This document shows, piece after piece, positions 1-7,767 of a DNA stretch of 64,000 nt; within the stretch, counting starts at the first letter, position 1; each line of letters begins with the position of its first letter. The stretch is from JACKHA01 sp041401985. GTDB taxonomy: Bacteria; Planctomycetota; Phycisphaerae; Phycisphaerales; UBA1924. The position numbers were made by a program, and so were the translations under genes. Location: assembly GCA_041401985.1 (NCBI GenBank), contig JAWKTE010000001.1, forward strand, positions 1 through 64,000, given 5' to 3'. The notes beneath the pieces were generated by a model that searched no databases, had not been told where the DNA came from, and was given only the letters and a program-made list of their open reading frames with translations.

Positions 1-1007
1 CCCCGGTTGTTGATGTCCACCGGCATCAGGAACCCCGTCCAGCCCTCGGGGTACGCCCCGCCCAGCAGTTCCCGGAACGAGTAGCCGGTCCCCGCCGTCC
101 ACAGCATCGAGTCGGGGATGTACACCCCCGGCGTCACGCCCGCGCCCACCACATCCCCCAGGTCGTTCATCGCACGCCCCATCGTCATGATCCGCCACGA
201 CGCCGGGTCGGCCAGCAACTCGAACTCCCCGTCGGTCCCCACCGCGTCCGCGTGCCAGATGAACTGGCGCAGCCCGCCCGACTCGGCGCACGACACCAGC
301 AGATCGCCGTGCGCATTGGCCTCGATCGCCTCGTTCCAGATGGTCGAGTCCGTCGCCGGGGCCGAGACCAGGCGACCGCTCAGCGGCGCCAGCACGCCCT
401 GGCCGCGGTACATGCCCAGGACCATGTTGTCGTTGGTGATGCCGCGCATCGACCTGCTCACCGCCGCCAGCGACCCCGTCTTCCACACCCGCGTGCCCGT
501 CGCCCACGTCGACGCCACATCCCCATCGCCCCACACCACACGCCCCGAGTCGTTCAGGAACGGCCCCGTCGTCACCGCCTCGAACACCCGCGGCAAGTTG
601 TTCCGCTTGCCCTCGGGCGTCCATTGCACGATGTACCGCGCGCCCGACGAATACCCGACATACCCCGCGACGAATCCCGTGTCGGTGATGTCCGTCAGGG
701 CCACGTCGTGCATCGCGACGGTCAGGGCCCGGAACACGCCGGTGGACAGGTCCAGCACGCCGCCGACCTCGCGGCTCGCGTCGTACGCCACGACCAGCGT
801 CACCTCGTCGTTGTTGTTGATCGCCCCGGAAGCCCCCGGCAACGCCTCGATCGTGAAGCGCGGCACCGGCTGGGCCATCGCCAGACCCGCGGCCAGCGCG
901 ATCGCCCCGGCCGCACCCGCGATCCGGTTCACGCCGGCCGCGCCCGCGGTATTCGGACCCGCCCCCTCGCCGCCCCCAGCCACGCCCACACGACCATCAC
1001 GCATCAT
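1..1007 (-). CDS. Secreted repeat protein, partial (C-terminus outside window)
   Basis: The minus strand reads open from an ATG at 1007 to the window edge, about 335 codons with no stop, so the C-terminus is missing. A GGAGG Shine-Dalgarno sequence lies just upstream, which supports this start. Residues about 27-47 form a hydrophobic segment ending in an Ala-Met-Ala-Gln type cleavage site, so the protein is probably exported. The mature part contains recurring motifs of the form (I/L/M)N-x-x-G/D-x-V-x-x-G (for example MNDLGDVVGAG and LNDSGRVVWGDG). These resemble the HAF-type extracellular repeats common in planctomycetes and are probably beta-rich. The function is unknown. A surface or extracellular structural role is inferred only from the signal peptide and repeats. 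Confidence 0.7.
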   Translation of the reverse strand, partial: MMRDGRVGVAGGGEGAGPNTAGAAGVNRIAGAAGAIALAAGLAMAQPVPRFTIEALPGASGAINNNDEVTLVVAYDASREVGGVLDLSTGVFRALTVAMHDVALTDITDTGFVAGYVGYSSGARYIVQWTPEGKRNNLPRVFEAVTTGPFLNDSGRVVWGDGDVASTWATGTRVWKTGSLAAVSRSMRGITNDNMVLGMYRGQGVLAPLSGRLVSAPATDSTIWNEAIEANAHGDLLVSCAESGGLRQFIWHADAVGTDGEFELLADPASWRIMTMGRAMNDLGDVVGAGVTPGVYIPDSMLWTAGTGYSFRELLGGAYPEGWTGFLMPVDINNR

Positions 1008-1186
1008 CGCTCCCTCCGGGTTCCCCCGAGCAGGGATCGGGCCACGGCGGATCGGACGTGAGCGACAACCGGCGCGTCGAGACACCCGCCACGCGCGACC
1101 AACCGTCGATCCGATGGCTCCCGCCCGGTCGGCACAGCCCGACCCGTGCGCTCGAACTTCAACCGAGTTCGCTTGCCACGCTCGAA

Positions 1187-2041
1187 TCAGCCCGGCTCCG
1201 CCGCCACCGGCGTCAGCGACGCGATCCACGCCTCGATCGCCTCGATGTCCTCCGCCGTCGGCTGAACCTCGTCGCGCGGCGGCATGTGCCCGCGCGCCTC
1301 AAGAGGCAGCCGCATCCGCTCCACCAGCAGGCTCGCCGCGTGGTCCCCCGGCACGATCGCCGGCCCGCGACGCCCGCCCCCGAGCAGCCCCTCGATCGAG
1401 TCCACACGCAGGCTGTTCCGGGCCCGGGCCGGGCCGTGGCACGACTCGCAGTTCGCCGCGAGGACCTGCCGGGCGCGGACGCCCAGCGCGTCGGCGCTCA
1501 CGCTCGGAACCGGCGTCACGGGCACGCCGACGGGCACATCGACGGGCGCGGGCGCGTCGCTCGCAAGCAGCCGCTCGAACAGATACCCCTCCCCATGCGT
1601 GATCGTCCCGCCAAGGTGCCCGGCGGGGATCAGCCCCGCGACGGTGATAAGCAACACCACGCGGTACGCCGTCGCGATCGGCCCGACACCGCTCCGCGCC
1701 AGCGTCGCGGCCACCGCCGTCACCAGCGCCCCGACACCCGCGCCAATGCCTAGCCACTTGTGCAGGTCCGTGGTCGCATCGTCGCCGACCTCACGCTCGT
1801 GCAGCAGGCCGGTGCCGATCGCCCCCGCCGCCCCCAGCACCGCCAGCCAGCACAGGAACACGGGAACCTGCATGGATGCGTGCGGCCGCGTCTCCGGAGC
1901 CTCGCCGACGCGAGCGCCCGCGCGCCGCAGCACCACCGCCCGCCAGCACTCCCACGCCGCCAGCGCGACCAGCAGGCCAACCGGCAAATGCACCGCCATC
2001 GGATGAAAGCGGCCGATCGTGTCCAGCAGGGCGTCGAGCAT
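1187..2041 (-). CDS. DUF2231-type membrane protein with C-terminal cytochrome c domain
   Basis: The protein has 284 residues from the ATG at 2041; the open frame runs further upstream, but only through a polypurine spacer. The N-terminal half has about four hydrophobic segments, beginning with a FHPMAVHLPVGLL stretch typical of DUF2231 membrane proteins. The C-terminal part has one haem c attachment motif, CESCH, at residues 198-202, and a later GHMPP that can supply the distal Met. This matches planctomycete cytochrome c domains that sit behind a membrane module. It is probably an electron carrier on the outer face of the cytoplasmic membrane; its partner is not visible here. The next gene upstream on this strand, the amidotransferase, is separated by a low-complexity spacer, so an operon is uncertain. 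Confidence 0.8.
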   Translation of the reverse strand: MLDALLDTIGRFHPMAVHLPVGLLVALAAWECWRAVVLRRAGARVGEAPETRPHASMQVPVFLCWLAVLGAAGAIGTGLLHEREVGDDATTDLHKWLGIGAGVGALVTAVAATLARSGVGPIATAYRVVLLITVAGLIPAGHLGGTITHGEGYLFERLLASDAPAPVDVPVGVPVTPVPSVSADALGVRARQVLAANCESCHGPARARNSLRVDSIEGLLGGGRRGPAIVPGDHAASLLVERMRLPLEARGHMPPRDEVQPTAEDIEAIEAWIASLTPVAAEPG

Positions 2042-2214
2042 GGCCCGAGTGTAACGGGGGGAAGAGAGAAAGAAGGAGAGAGAAAGAGACGAAGAGACAA
2101 AGCGCCAAACCCGAAGCAGCGTCACCGCCCGACCACGACGCCCCAACACCCCACCCCTATGCCTTCCCCAGTGCCCTCCGTGTCTCCGTGGTTCACCAAT
2201 GCCTCACGCCCCGC

Positions 2215-2949
2215 CTACGCCGCAACCAGCCCCACGCTCGGGAAGCAGTACGCCGCGATGTTCAAACACAGCCGATCCGCCACAAGCGCGGCCCGCTGAT
2301 AGTGGTCATCCGCCTGCGACTCCAGCGTCTTGAGCGACTGCCCCTGCTCCTTGGCCCACGCCTCGCTCGACCTGAGCAGCGAACTCACCATCGGCCGATC
2401 CGCCTCGAAGTGGAACTGGAACCCGTACGTCCGCAGCCCCACCTTGAACGCCTGCACCTTGCACGCCTCATTGCCCGCAAGCACCGTCGCCCCCGCCGGC
2501 GGCGTCGTCACCTGCTGCCCGTGCGTCTGGAACGCCATGAAGTCCCACGGCACGCCCGCCATGATCGTGTCGGTCTGCCCCGGCACCGTCACGCTCGTCC
2601 GCGTGAAACCCAGTTCCGGCGTCGCCATCGCCCCGACCTGCCCGCCCAGCGCCGCCGCGATCAACTGGTGCCCCAGGCACACCCCCACGATCGGCAGCGA
2701 CCGCTCGTGCGCCCCGCGGATGTACGCCATCGACTCGTTCAGCCACGGCTCCGGATCACCCACGTTCTGCGGCCCGCCCAGCACCACCAGCCCGTGCACG
2801 TTGTCGTAGTCCGGCGGCACGCCCTTGCCCCGCTCGCGGTGCAGGTCGAGCCGCCGGACATCGAGCCGGAACCCGTGGTCGCGCAGGGTCGCCCCAAGCC
2901 GCCCGGGCCCGCCGTGAGGAGAGTGCTGGAAGACGATGATGGTGGCCAT
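2215..2949 (-). CDS. Class I glutamine amidotransferase-like protein
   Basis: The protein has 244 residues. The nucleophile elbow GVCLGHQL places the catalytic Cys at 91, and FQFHFE supplies the His (180) and Glu (182) of the triad, so the glutaminase site looks complete. An LGGP segment near 58 forms the expected oxyanion loop. The family resembles the stand-alone amidotransferases related to the GMP synthase glutaminase domain. No synthetase partner lies next to it, so the acceptor substrate is unknown. The start ATG at 2949 directly precedes the conserved beta strand (TIIVFQHSP). The gene is flanked on both sides by low-complexity polypurine/polypyrimidine spacers. Confidence 0.85.
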   Translation of the reverse strand: MATIIVFQHSPHGGPGRLGATLRDHGFRLDVRRLDLHRERGKGVPPDYDNVHGLVVLGGPQNVGDPEPWLNESMAYIRGAHERSLPIVGVCLGHQLIAAALGGQVGAMATPELGFTRTSVTVPGQTDTIMAGVPWDFMAFQTHGQQVTTPPAGATVLAGNEACKVQAFKVGLRTYGFQFHFEADRPMVSSLLRSSEAWAKEQGQSLKTLESQADDHYQRAALVADRLCLNIAAYCFPSVGLVAA

Positions 2950-2962
2950 GAGAAGAGCGTAG

Positions 2963-3092
2963 AAGGGGCAAAGGGGCGAAGGGGGAGAAGGGCCGGGTCA
3001 CCGAGAGGAGGGGCTGAGCTGCAGGCCGCGAAACGGCCGCCTTTCCAATCCCTTTGACCCTCTGCCCCTCTGCCCCTCTGACCCTCAACCCC
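2963..3092. repeat. Opposed G-rich / C-rich short-period arms
   Basis: The spacer between the amidotransferase start and the nucleotidyltransferase stop carries a run of AGGGGC(A/G)-like units at about 2963-2996. An opposing run of CCCCTCTG units sits at about 3053-3092. The two arms are imperfectly complementary and could pair over about 30 nt. The same arrangement flanks the other end of the neighbouring gene. Confidence 0.55.
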
Positions 3093-3100
3093 TTCTCGAT

Positions 3101-4312
3101 TCACGCCCCCACCGCCTCCGTGTGCAACTCCGCCAGCAGGCTCGCGTACGCGTCCGTCGGCTCGACGTGCCGCCGCGCCATCACCGTCCGGGCGATCTCC
3201 ATGAACTTGTCGAACCGGAACGCCTGCATCCCCCGGTCGGTCGCCCACGTGAACGGGCCGACCGTCCCCGCGACCGCCGCGGTCTGGGCGAACATGCACC
3301 CCGTGTGCAGCACCGCCCCGGTCATGATCCGCGTCCCGATCGCCGTCTTGACGTGGTCGCCGATGATCGCGCCCAGGAACGTCTCGCCCGTCCGCTCGCG
3401 CTGGCTGCCGGGGACCGCCTGCGCGATCACCTGCGAGTACGTGTTCAGCAGGTTCGAGTTGGTCGTGCCGGCCCCGAGGTTGGCCCACTCGCCGACCCAC
3501 GAATCGCCCAGGAACCCGTCGTGGGCCTTGTTGGCGTGCCCCTGGAACACCACGCCCGAGACCTCGCCAGCCACTTTGCAGCCCGGGCCGATCGCGGTGT
3601 AGTTCTTGATGTGGGCGTGCTCCAGCACGCTCGCGTTCTCCATTACAATGCACGGCCCGCTCAGGATCGCCCCCGGGCGGATCACCGCATTCGGCCCGAT
3701 ATAGATCCCCCCCGCCTCGGCGTTGAGCACGACCGACGGGTACACATTGGCCGACGGATCGATGATCACCGGGTGCCCGCCCAACTGGAACGTCCCGGGC
3801 CCGGCCGCCTTGCCGGGAATCGTGTGCAGCAGCGTGAGATCGACCTTGATCGCCGCGTCGCGGCTGGTGCGGACGTTCCACGGCCGCCGCAGCAGCACGT
3901 TGGCATCGAACTCGCGGACCTCGAGGCCCGAGTTGTCCCCCTCGACAATCCGCCGCGCCCCCGCGCCGTTGACCATCGAGGCGATCGTGTGCCCGGAGGA
4001 CTTCTCCACCAGGCGCTGGCCGAGCGTGAGTTCCGTGATCTGCGCCAGCGGCAGCGGGCACCGCCCGTTGATCAGCAGCACCGCCCCCATCGCCCCCTCG
4101 GGGATGTCGTTCACCGGCACCGCGTACCGCTGCCGCGTGACCGCCTTCAACCGCTCCGGCACGAACAGGGCGATCACGTTCAGGTCCAGCGCCCGCTTGA
4201 GCCGCCCCAGCGTCGTGAACCCCCCGGTGCGGATGTCGAACGAGGCCCGGGTGTCGGTCAAGGGCGCGAGAGCCGCGGCCTCATCGTCGAAGAAGATCGT
4301 GGGCGTGGACAT
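3101..4312 (-). CDS. GlmU-like nucleotidyltransferase / left-handed beta-helix protein
   Basis: The protein has 403 residues from the ATG at 4312; upstream in-frame codons run only through a G-rich repeat. The N-terminal part (about 1-190) has the layout of the degenerate sugar nucleotidyltransferase domain found in GlmU-like proteins. The C-terminal part, about 200-360, is a series of hexapeptide repeats (PNAVIRPGAILSGPCIV, ASVLEHAHIKN, IIGDHVKTAIG) forming a left-handed beta helix. A role in UDP- or CMP-sugar metabolism is plausible. The canonical GlmU N-terminal signature LxAGxGTRM is not present, so bifunctional GlmU activity should not be assumed. Confidence 0.75.
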   Translation of the reverse strand: MSTPTIFFDDEAAALAPLTDTRASFDIRTGGFTTLGRLKRALDLNVIALFVPERLKAVTRQRYAVPVNDIPEGAMGAVLLINGRCPLPLAQITELTLGQRLVEKSSGHTIASMVNGAGARRIVEGDNSGLEVREFDANVLLRRPWNVRTSRDAAIKVDLTLLHTIPGKAAGPGTFQLGGHPVIIDPSANVYPSVVLNAEAGGIYIGPNAVIRPGAILSGPCIVMENASVLEHAHIKNYTAIGPGCKVAGEVSGVVFQGHANKAHDGFLGDSWVGEWANLGAGTTNSNLLNTYSQVIAQAVPGSQRERTGETFLGAIIGDHVKTAIGTRIMTGAVLHTGCMFAQTAAVAGTVGPFTWATDRGMQAFRFDKFMEIARTVMARRHVEPTDAYASLLAELHTEAVGA

Positions 4313-4330
4313 GCGGGGGAGTGTACGGAA

Positions 4331-4502
4331 CGGGAAGGGGCGGAGGGGCCGAGGGGCAGAGGGGCAAAGGGAACTCGTAGCGGAAGCGCGTCGCACACCG
4401 CGATCGAGCCGACGTACCAACCGCGGCGCACACCGCTCGAATCGTCAGCGCGTCTCCATCGCGCCCCTTCGCCCCTTGGCCCCTCTGTCCCTCCGCCCCT
4501 TC
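4331..4502. repeat. Opposed G-rich / C-rich short-period arms
   Basis: This spacer lies upstream of the GlmU-like gene. It has units of the form GGGGC(A/C)GA at about 4331-4372 and an opposing run of CCCCTT(C/G)G units at about 4461-4502. The arms are roughly complementary. It is the same layout as the spacer at 2963-3092, on the other side of the gene. Confidence 0.55.
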
Positions 4503-5159
4503 TCACTCCAGATCCTCCCCCATCGCCCCCAGCAGCCGCTCCCACGCCGTCTGGAAGTACTGCTCGACCTCGCCCCAGCGTCCGCCCTCGCCGAAGCCGA
4601 CGTGGCGGAGGCGAAGGGCGGTGGTGCCGTCGTCGCCGGGCGTGAGGGTGATCACGACCCAAGTGTGCATCGCCCGCTCCTCGAACGACGGCGGAGCGTT
4701 CCACGAGAACGCCAGCACCTCGCCCGGCACATACGCCAGGACCTGGCACGTCTCCGACCCCTGCTGGCCCTCCGGCGCCACCCCCGCGCCGAACAGGTAC
4801 TCGTACCGCCCGCCGATGGCCAGGTCGATCCGGGCCTCGAGCGCAAAGCGCTCGCGCAGCGCTCCAGCATCCGTCAGCAGATCGAACGCCTCATCGGGGC
4901 CCACGGGCCACACGGCCTCGACGGTCACGCCCTCACCAACGCGCCCATGCGCGGCGAACCGCTCCGCGGCGATGTCCGTGCCGGGTGTCGAGACAAACGT
5001 GGACCGAGCCAACGGCCCCAACGCCCCGACCAGCGCCACCACCGCAACCCCCGCGGCAAGCAAGGCACCGACGCGCGGCACCCCCCCGCGAGGGGCCGCG
5101 GAAACCAAGGGGGCGACGGGCGTCTTGGCGGCAACGGGTGTCACGGGCGTCCTGGACAT
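4503..5159 (-). CDS. SRPBCC (AHSA1-type) domain protein with N-terminal membrane segment
   Basis: The protein has 218 residues from the ATG at 5159, which has an AGGAG Shine-Dalgarno sequence close upstream. Residues about 28-50 form one transmembrane or signal segment. The C-terminal 150 residues match the START/SRPBCC fold of the Aha1 type (VWPVGPDEAFDLLTDA, then a G-rich turn, FSWNAPP and LRHVGFGEGGRW motifs). Such proteins bind hydrophobic ligands, and many sit next to ArsR regulators. No regulator gene is adjacent here, but a palindrome directly upstream could be an operator. The ligand cannot be deduced. Confidence 0.75.
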   Translation of the reverse strand: MSRTPVTPVAAKTPVAPLVSAAPRGGVPRVGALLAAGVAVVALVGALGPLARSTFVSTPGTDIAAERFAAHGRVGEGVTVEAVWPVGPDEAFDLLTDAGALRERFALEARIDLAIGGRYEYLFGAGVAPEGQQGSETCQVLAYVPGEVLAFSWNAPPSFEERAMHTWVVITLTPGDDGTTALRLRHVGFGEGGRWGEVEQYFQTAWERLLGAMGEDLE

Positions 5160-5172
5160 CGCTGGCTCCTGA

Positions 5173-5190
5173 GTTGAATGATCGTTCAAC
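5173..5190 (-). promoter_or_regulatory. Candidate operator palindrome
   Basis: An 18-bp near-perfect palindrome, GTTGAATGATCGTTCAAC, lies 14 bp upstream of the SRPBCC start codon. Its arms GTTGAA/TTCAAC are perfect. The form resembles TetR-family operators. This is inference from symmetry and position only; no cognate regulator is in the window. Confidence 0.4.
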
Positions 5191-5297
5191 GACACCAGCA
5201 TATCGTTCCCCCACGGCATGTCAACCCCGCGCCCGCCCCCATCGGCGGCCCGCCGGCGGTCCCGGCCCGAACCGCACGCGAGTGCAAGGAACACGCC

Positions 5298-6875
5298 ATG
5301 GCACGCATCTCGCGCAACGCCAACTCCCGCACCACCCGGCCCGCGCGACCCAACTGGCTCGCCTCCTCGCTGCTCGCCCTGCTCTCTCCGCCCGCCCAGG
5401 GCCGCGTCGATCGGCCCCGCCCCGGCCTGGCGGGCCTTGCCTTTAACATCATCCTGGTCAACTTCTGCGACGACCTGGGCTACGCCGAACTCGGCTGCGC
5501 ACGAGGCGGGAGCGGATCCACCACGCCCAACATCGATCGCCTCGCCGAGGAGGACTCCCGCCTCACCCGCTTCTACTCCGCCAGCACCGTGTGCGCCCCG
5601 GCCCGATGCGCCCATCATGACCGGCTACCACCGGGCGCGCACCATCCACGCGGCAACCGCGAGGTCGGCGGCTGGGGGCCGAAGCCCGAGGGCCGGTGGC
5701 CGCTGCCGGATGCCGGGTCGCTCGCCGAGGTGCTGCGGCGTGGTCGGCTATTCCACCGCCTGCATCGGCAAGTGGGGCCTGGGCGGGCCGGGATCGGAGG
5801 GGCACCCGCGCAGCCAGGGCTTCGACCACTTCTGCGGCTACCTCTGCCAGCGCGTGGCCCACAACCTCTATCCCACGCACCGTGGCGGAACCACGACGTC
5901 GACGTCCTGCGCTGACTTCGCGGCCGCAACGCCTCGACGCATTGCGAGGGTTGGACCAACGCCGACTGGAACCAATACCGCGGCGGACTTCGCCCCCGCC
6001 GAGATGCTCGACGGGCCGGTGCGGTGGATCGAACGGCAGCGGCGGACCGACTCGACCGGCGTCCGCACGAACGTCGCGAGGGTCCCGGCGTTCTTCCTCT
6101 ACTTCCCCACCATCCTCCCCACGCGGCCCTGCAGGCCGCAGGACTTCATCGACCGATACCCGCGCCGAGTGGGACCGGCCCGCCAGGCGGGCCATACCTG
6201 GGCCAGCAGGGCTACACCGCCTGCGAGCGCTACCGCGACATGCGCCGTATGATGTACATCGATCATTCGGTCGGACGCGCCTGCGGACGGTCGAGGCCGC
6301 AGGCCTGGGCGACAACACGCCATCATCGTCACGTCGACAGCGGCACGACCTTCAACGGCGAGGTGGACCGGGCGTTCTTCGATTCGCTGGGCAGGCTGCG
6401 GGACTTCAAGTTGCTCTATGAGGGGCGGGATCCGCGTGCCGTTCGTGGCGTGGTGGCCCGGGCGGATCGCCCCGGCACGACGCGGGCGAGGTGGTCGCGG
6501 CCGACCTGATGCCAACATTCGCTGCTCGGCGGGGCAGCCCGCCGATCGGATCGACGGCGTGTCGCTGGCCGGGCTGCTGGGCGGGCGGGCGTTGGACGGC
6601 CACCGGGAGGTTCGTATACATCGAGTACCCGAGGGGTCCAGCAGCAGTGCGTGATCGTGGACATCAAGGGATTCGGCCGCGCCCCTGCGCGGACGCGCGG
6701 GCAGGTTGACCAGGCGGGCCGGCGGCGTCGATCCACCATCAGCGACCTGTCCACCGACCCGTTCCGGAACCCGCGACCTGGCGACGGATCGGCCCGACCT
6801 CGTGGAACTGTGCGAAGTCGATCATGGACCGCGAGCATCGCGTCGGACCTGTTCCCGATCCCGGCGATCGACTGA
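5298..6875 (+). pseudogene. Decayed arylsulfatase-type sulfatase
   Basis: The remains of a secreted sulfatase are spread over all three plus frames. The start at 5298 has an AGGA site. An N-terminal signal-like region is followed by NIILVNFCDDLGYAELGC, TPNIDRLAEE and FYSASTVCAPAR, where C-x-P-A-R is the formylglycine site. After frame changes come GYSTACIGKWGLGGPGSEGHP, GTTFNGEVDRAFFDSL, YEGGIRVPFVAWWPG and IDGVSLAGLLGGR, ending near 6875. At least five frame shifts are needed to read it through. The order of motifs is that of intact sulfatases, so this is one gene broken by many indels. Sequencing error concentrated here cannot be excluded, but the rest of the window reads cleanly. Confidence 0.75.
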
Positions 6876-6905
6876 CGGGGCGCATCACCGCCACGGGCCC
6901 CCTCT

Positions 6906-6948
6906 GTGCCACCGAGACCGCCGGCTCGGCGGCGTTTCTCGGTACGGC
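6906..6948 (+). repeat. Hairpin element, GGCTNNGC family (copy 1)
   Basis: The outer arm GTGCCACCGAGA pairs with TTTCTCGGTAC, and an inner stem surrounds the GGCTCGGC apex. A close copy in opposite orientation lies at 7684-7725. Both flank the second decayed gene. Confidence 0.6.
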
Positions 6949-7128
6949 GCGGATCGGCGTCCGATCTGTGGTGGGTCCGGCAGCTCTGCCTGGATGTGGT
7001 GGTGTGTGGTGCGTTGCCGGCGGTGGTGATGATGTGGGAAGGCATCGGGCAGGAGGCATTGAGGCATCGAGTTGTGTGGGCGTGTGGCGCAACTGCGCTC
7101 GCTTGCGCGTCGCGTTCGTGGGGTGGGG

Positions 7129-7206
7129 GCGTGTGGTTGTTCGTGCCCCCTCCGCCCACATCGCCGCGCCTCGCAGGCGCGCCTTCACGCCGCACGCCTT
7201 GGGGGA
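7129..7206 (-). repeat. Possible degenerate double-hairpin element
   Basis: On the minus strand a CCCCTCCCCC run is followed by a hairpin with GCGCC/GGCGC arms and ends in GCGGAGGGGGCA. This is the same order of parts as the double hairpins at 47755-47818 and 52486-52545, but the first stem is degraded. Confidence 0.35.
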
Positions 7207-7214
7207 GGGGGAGT

Positions 7215-7570
7215 GCGGAGGCGGACGGTGATGTTAGTGCGTAGGAGGAGCAGGCGGCTTTGCGGGCGGATTCGGTGTTGGTGTTGGCGGCGAGGATGGT
7301 GACAGGCGTTCGACGGCAGCAGGCGGCGCGCGGGCGGCCGTCGCGGGCGTTGTTCTTCGAATGTCCTGATCTGGTCGATGGCCTCGCGGGCCTGCGGGGA
7401 GTTCCGCCAGGTGGCGAGTTGTCGGAGGAGAGGCCGGTGGCGTGGGCGAGTTCGAGCGTTGGCAGTGTCGTGGAAGTAGGCGGCCAGGAGTTCGGCGAAG
7501 AGGAGGAGTCGCGGTCGTGGGTTCGGGCCAGAGGTCTTCGGGTGGGAGGAAGCAAGGGCATGATGGGATC
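7215..7570 (-). pseudogene. Frame-scrambled small gene of unknown function
   Basis: On the minus strand, stretches that look coding occur in alternating frames: LLLFAELLAAYFHDTANA, then LELAHATGLS, then QLATWRNSPQAREAIDQIRTFEEQ, then VTILAANTNTESARKAACS, then LLRTNITVRLRTP. They join into one plausible helical protein of about 110 residues only if several frame changes are allowed. The helix-rich pattern with HATGLS...LATW suggests an HTH-like small protein, but the family is not recognised. The start is not definable. It lies in the same decayed zone as the sulfatase relic and is framed by two copies of a hairpin element. Confidence 0.45.
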
Positions 7571-7683
7571 ATGCGGTGCCGAAGTTGGGATTCAAGGGTG
7601 GGTGGGTTATGGGCAGGAATTGTGCGGTGTGTTGTGAAATGCGATTGCGCGCACAATCGTGATCGTGGCGATGGCTGTTGATC

Positions 7684-7725
7684 GGCACCGAGAAACGCCG
7701 CGGAGCCGGCGTGTCTCGGTGGCAC
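7684..7725 (-). repeat. Hairpin element, GGCTNNGC family (copy 2)
   Basis: On the minus strand GTGCCACCGAGA pairs with TTTCTCGGTGCC around a CGCCGGCTCCGCGGCG inner hairpin. It is nearly identical to copy 1 at 6906-6948, in inverted orientation about 740 bp away. Confidence 0.65.
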
Positions 7726-7767
7726 AGTTGGTCGGAAGCGCGAGGTTGCAGTCGACGCCTTGGTTCC

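Noticed and set aside
5298..6875. Several separate small genes in the sulfatase region
   Set aside because: Motifs from one sulfatase appear in order across all three frames, so the small ORFs are fragments.
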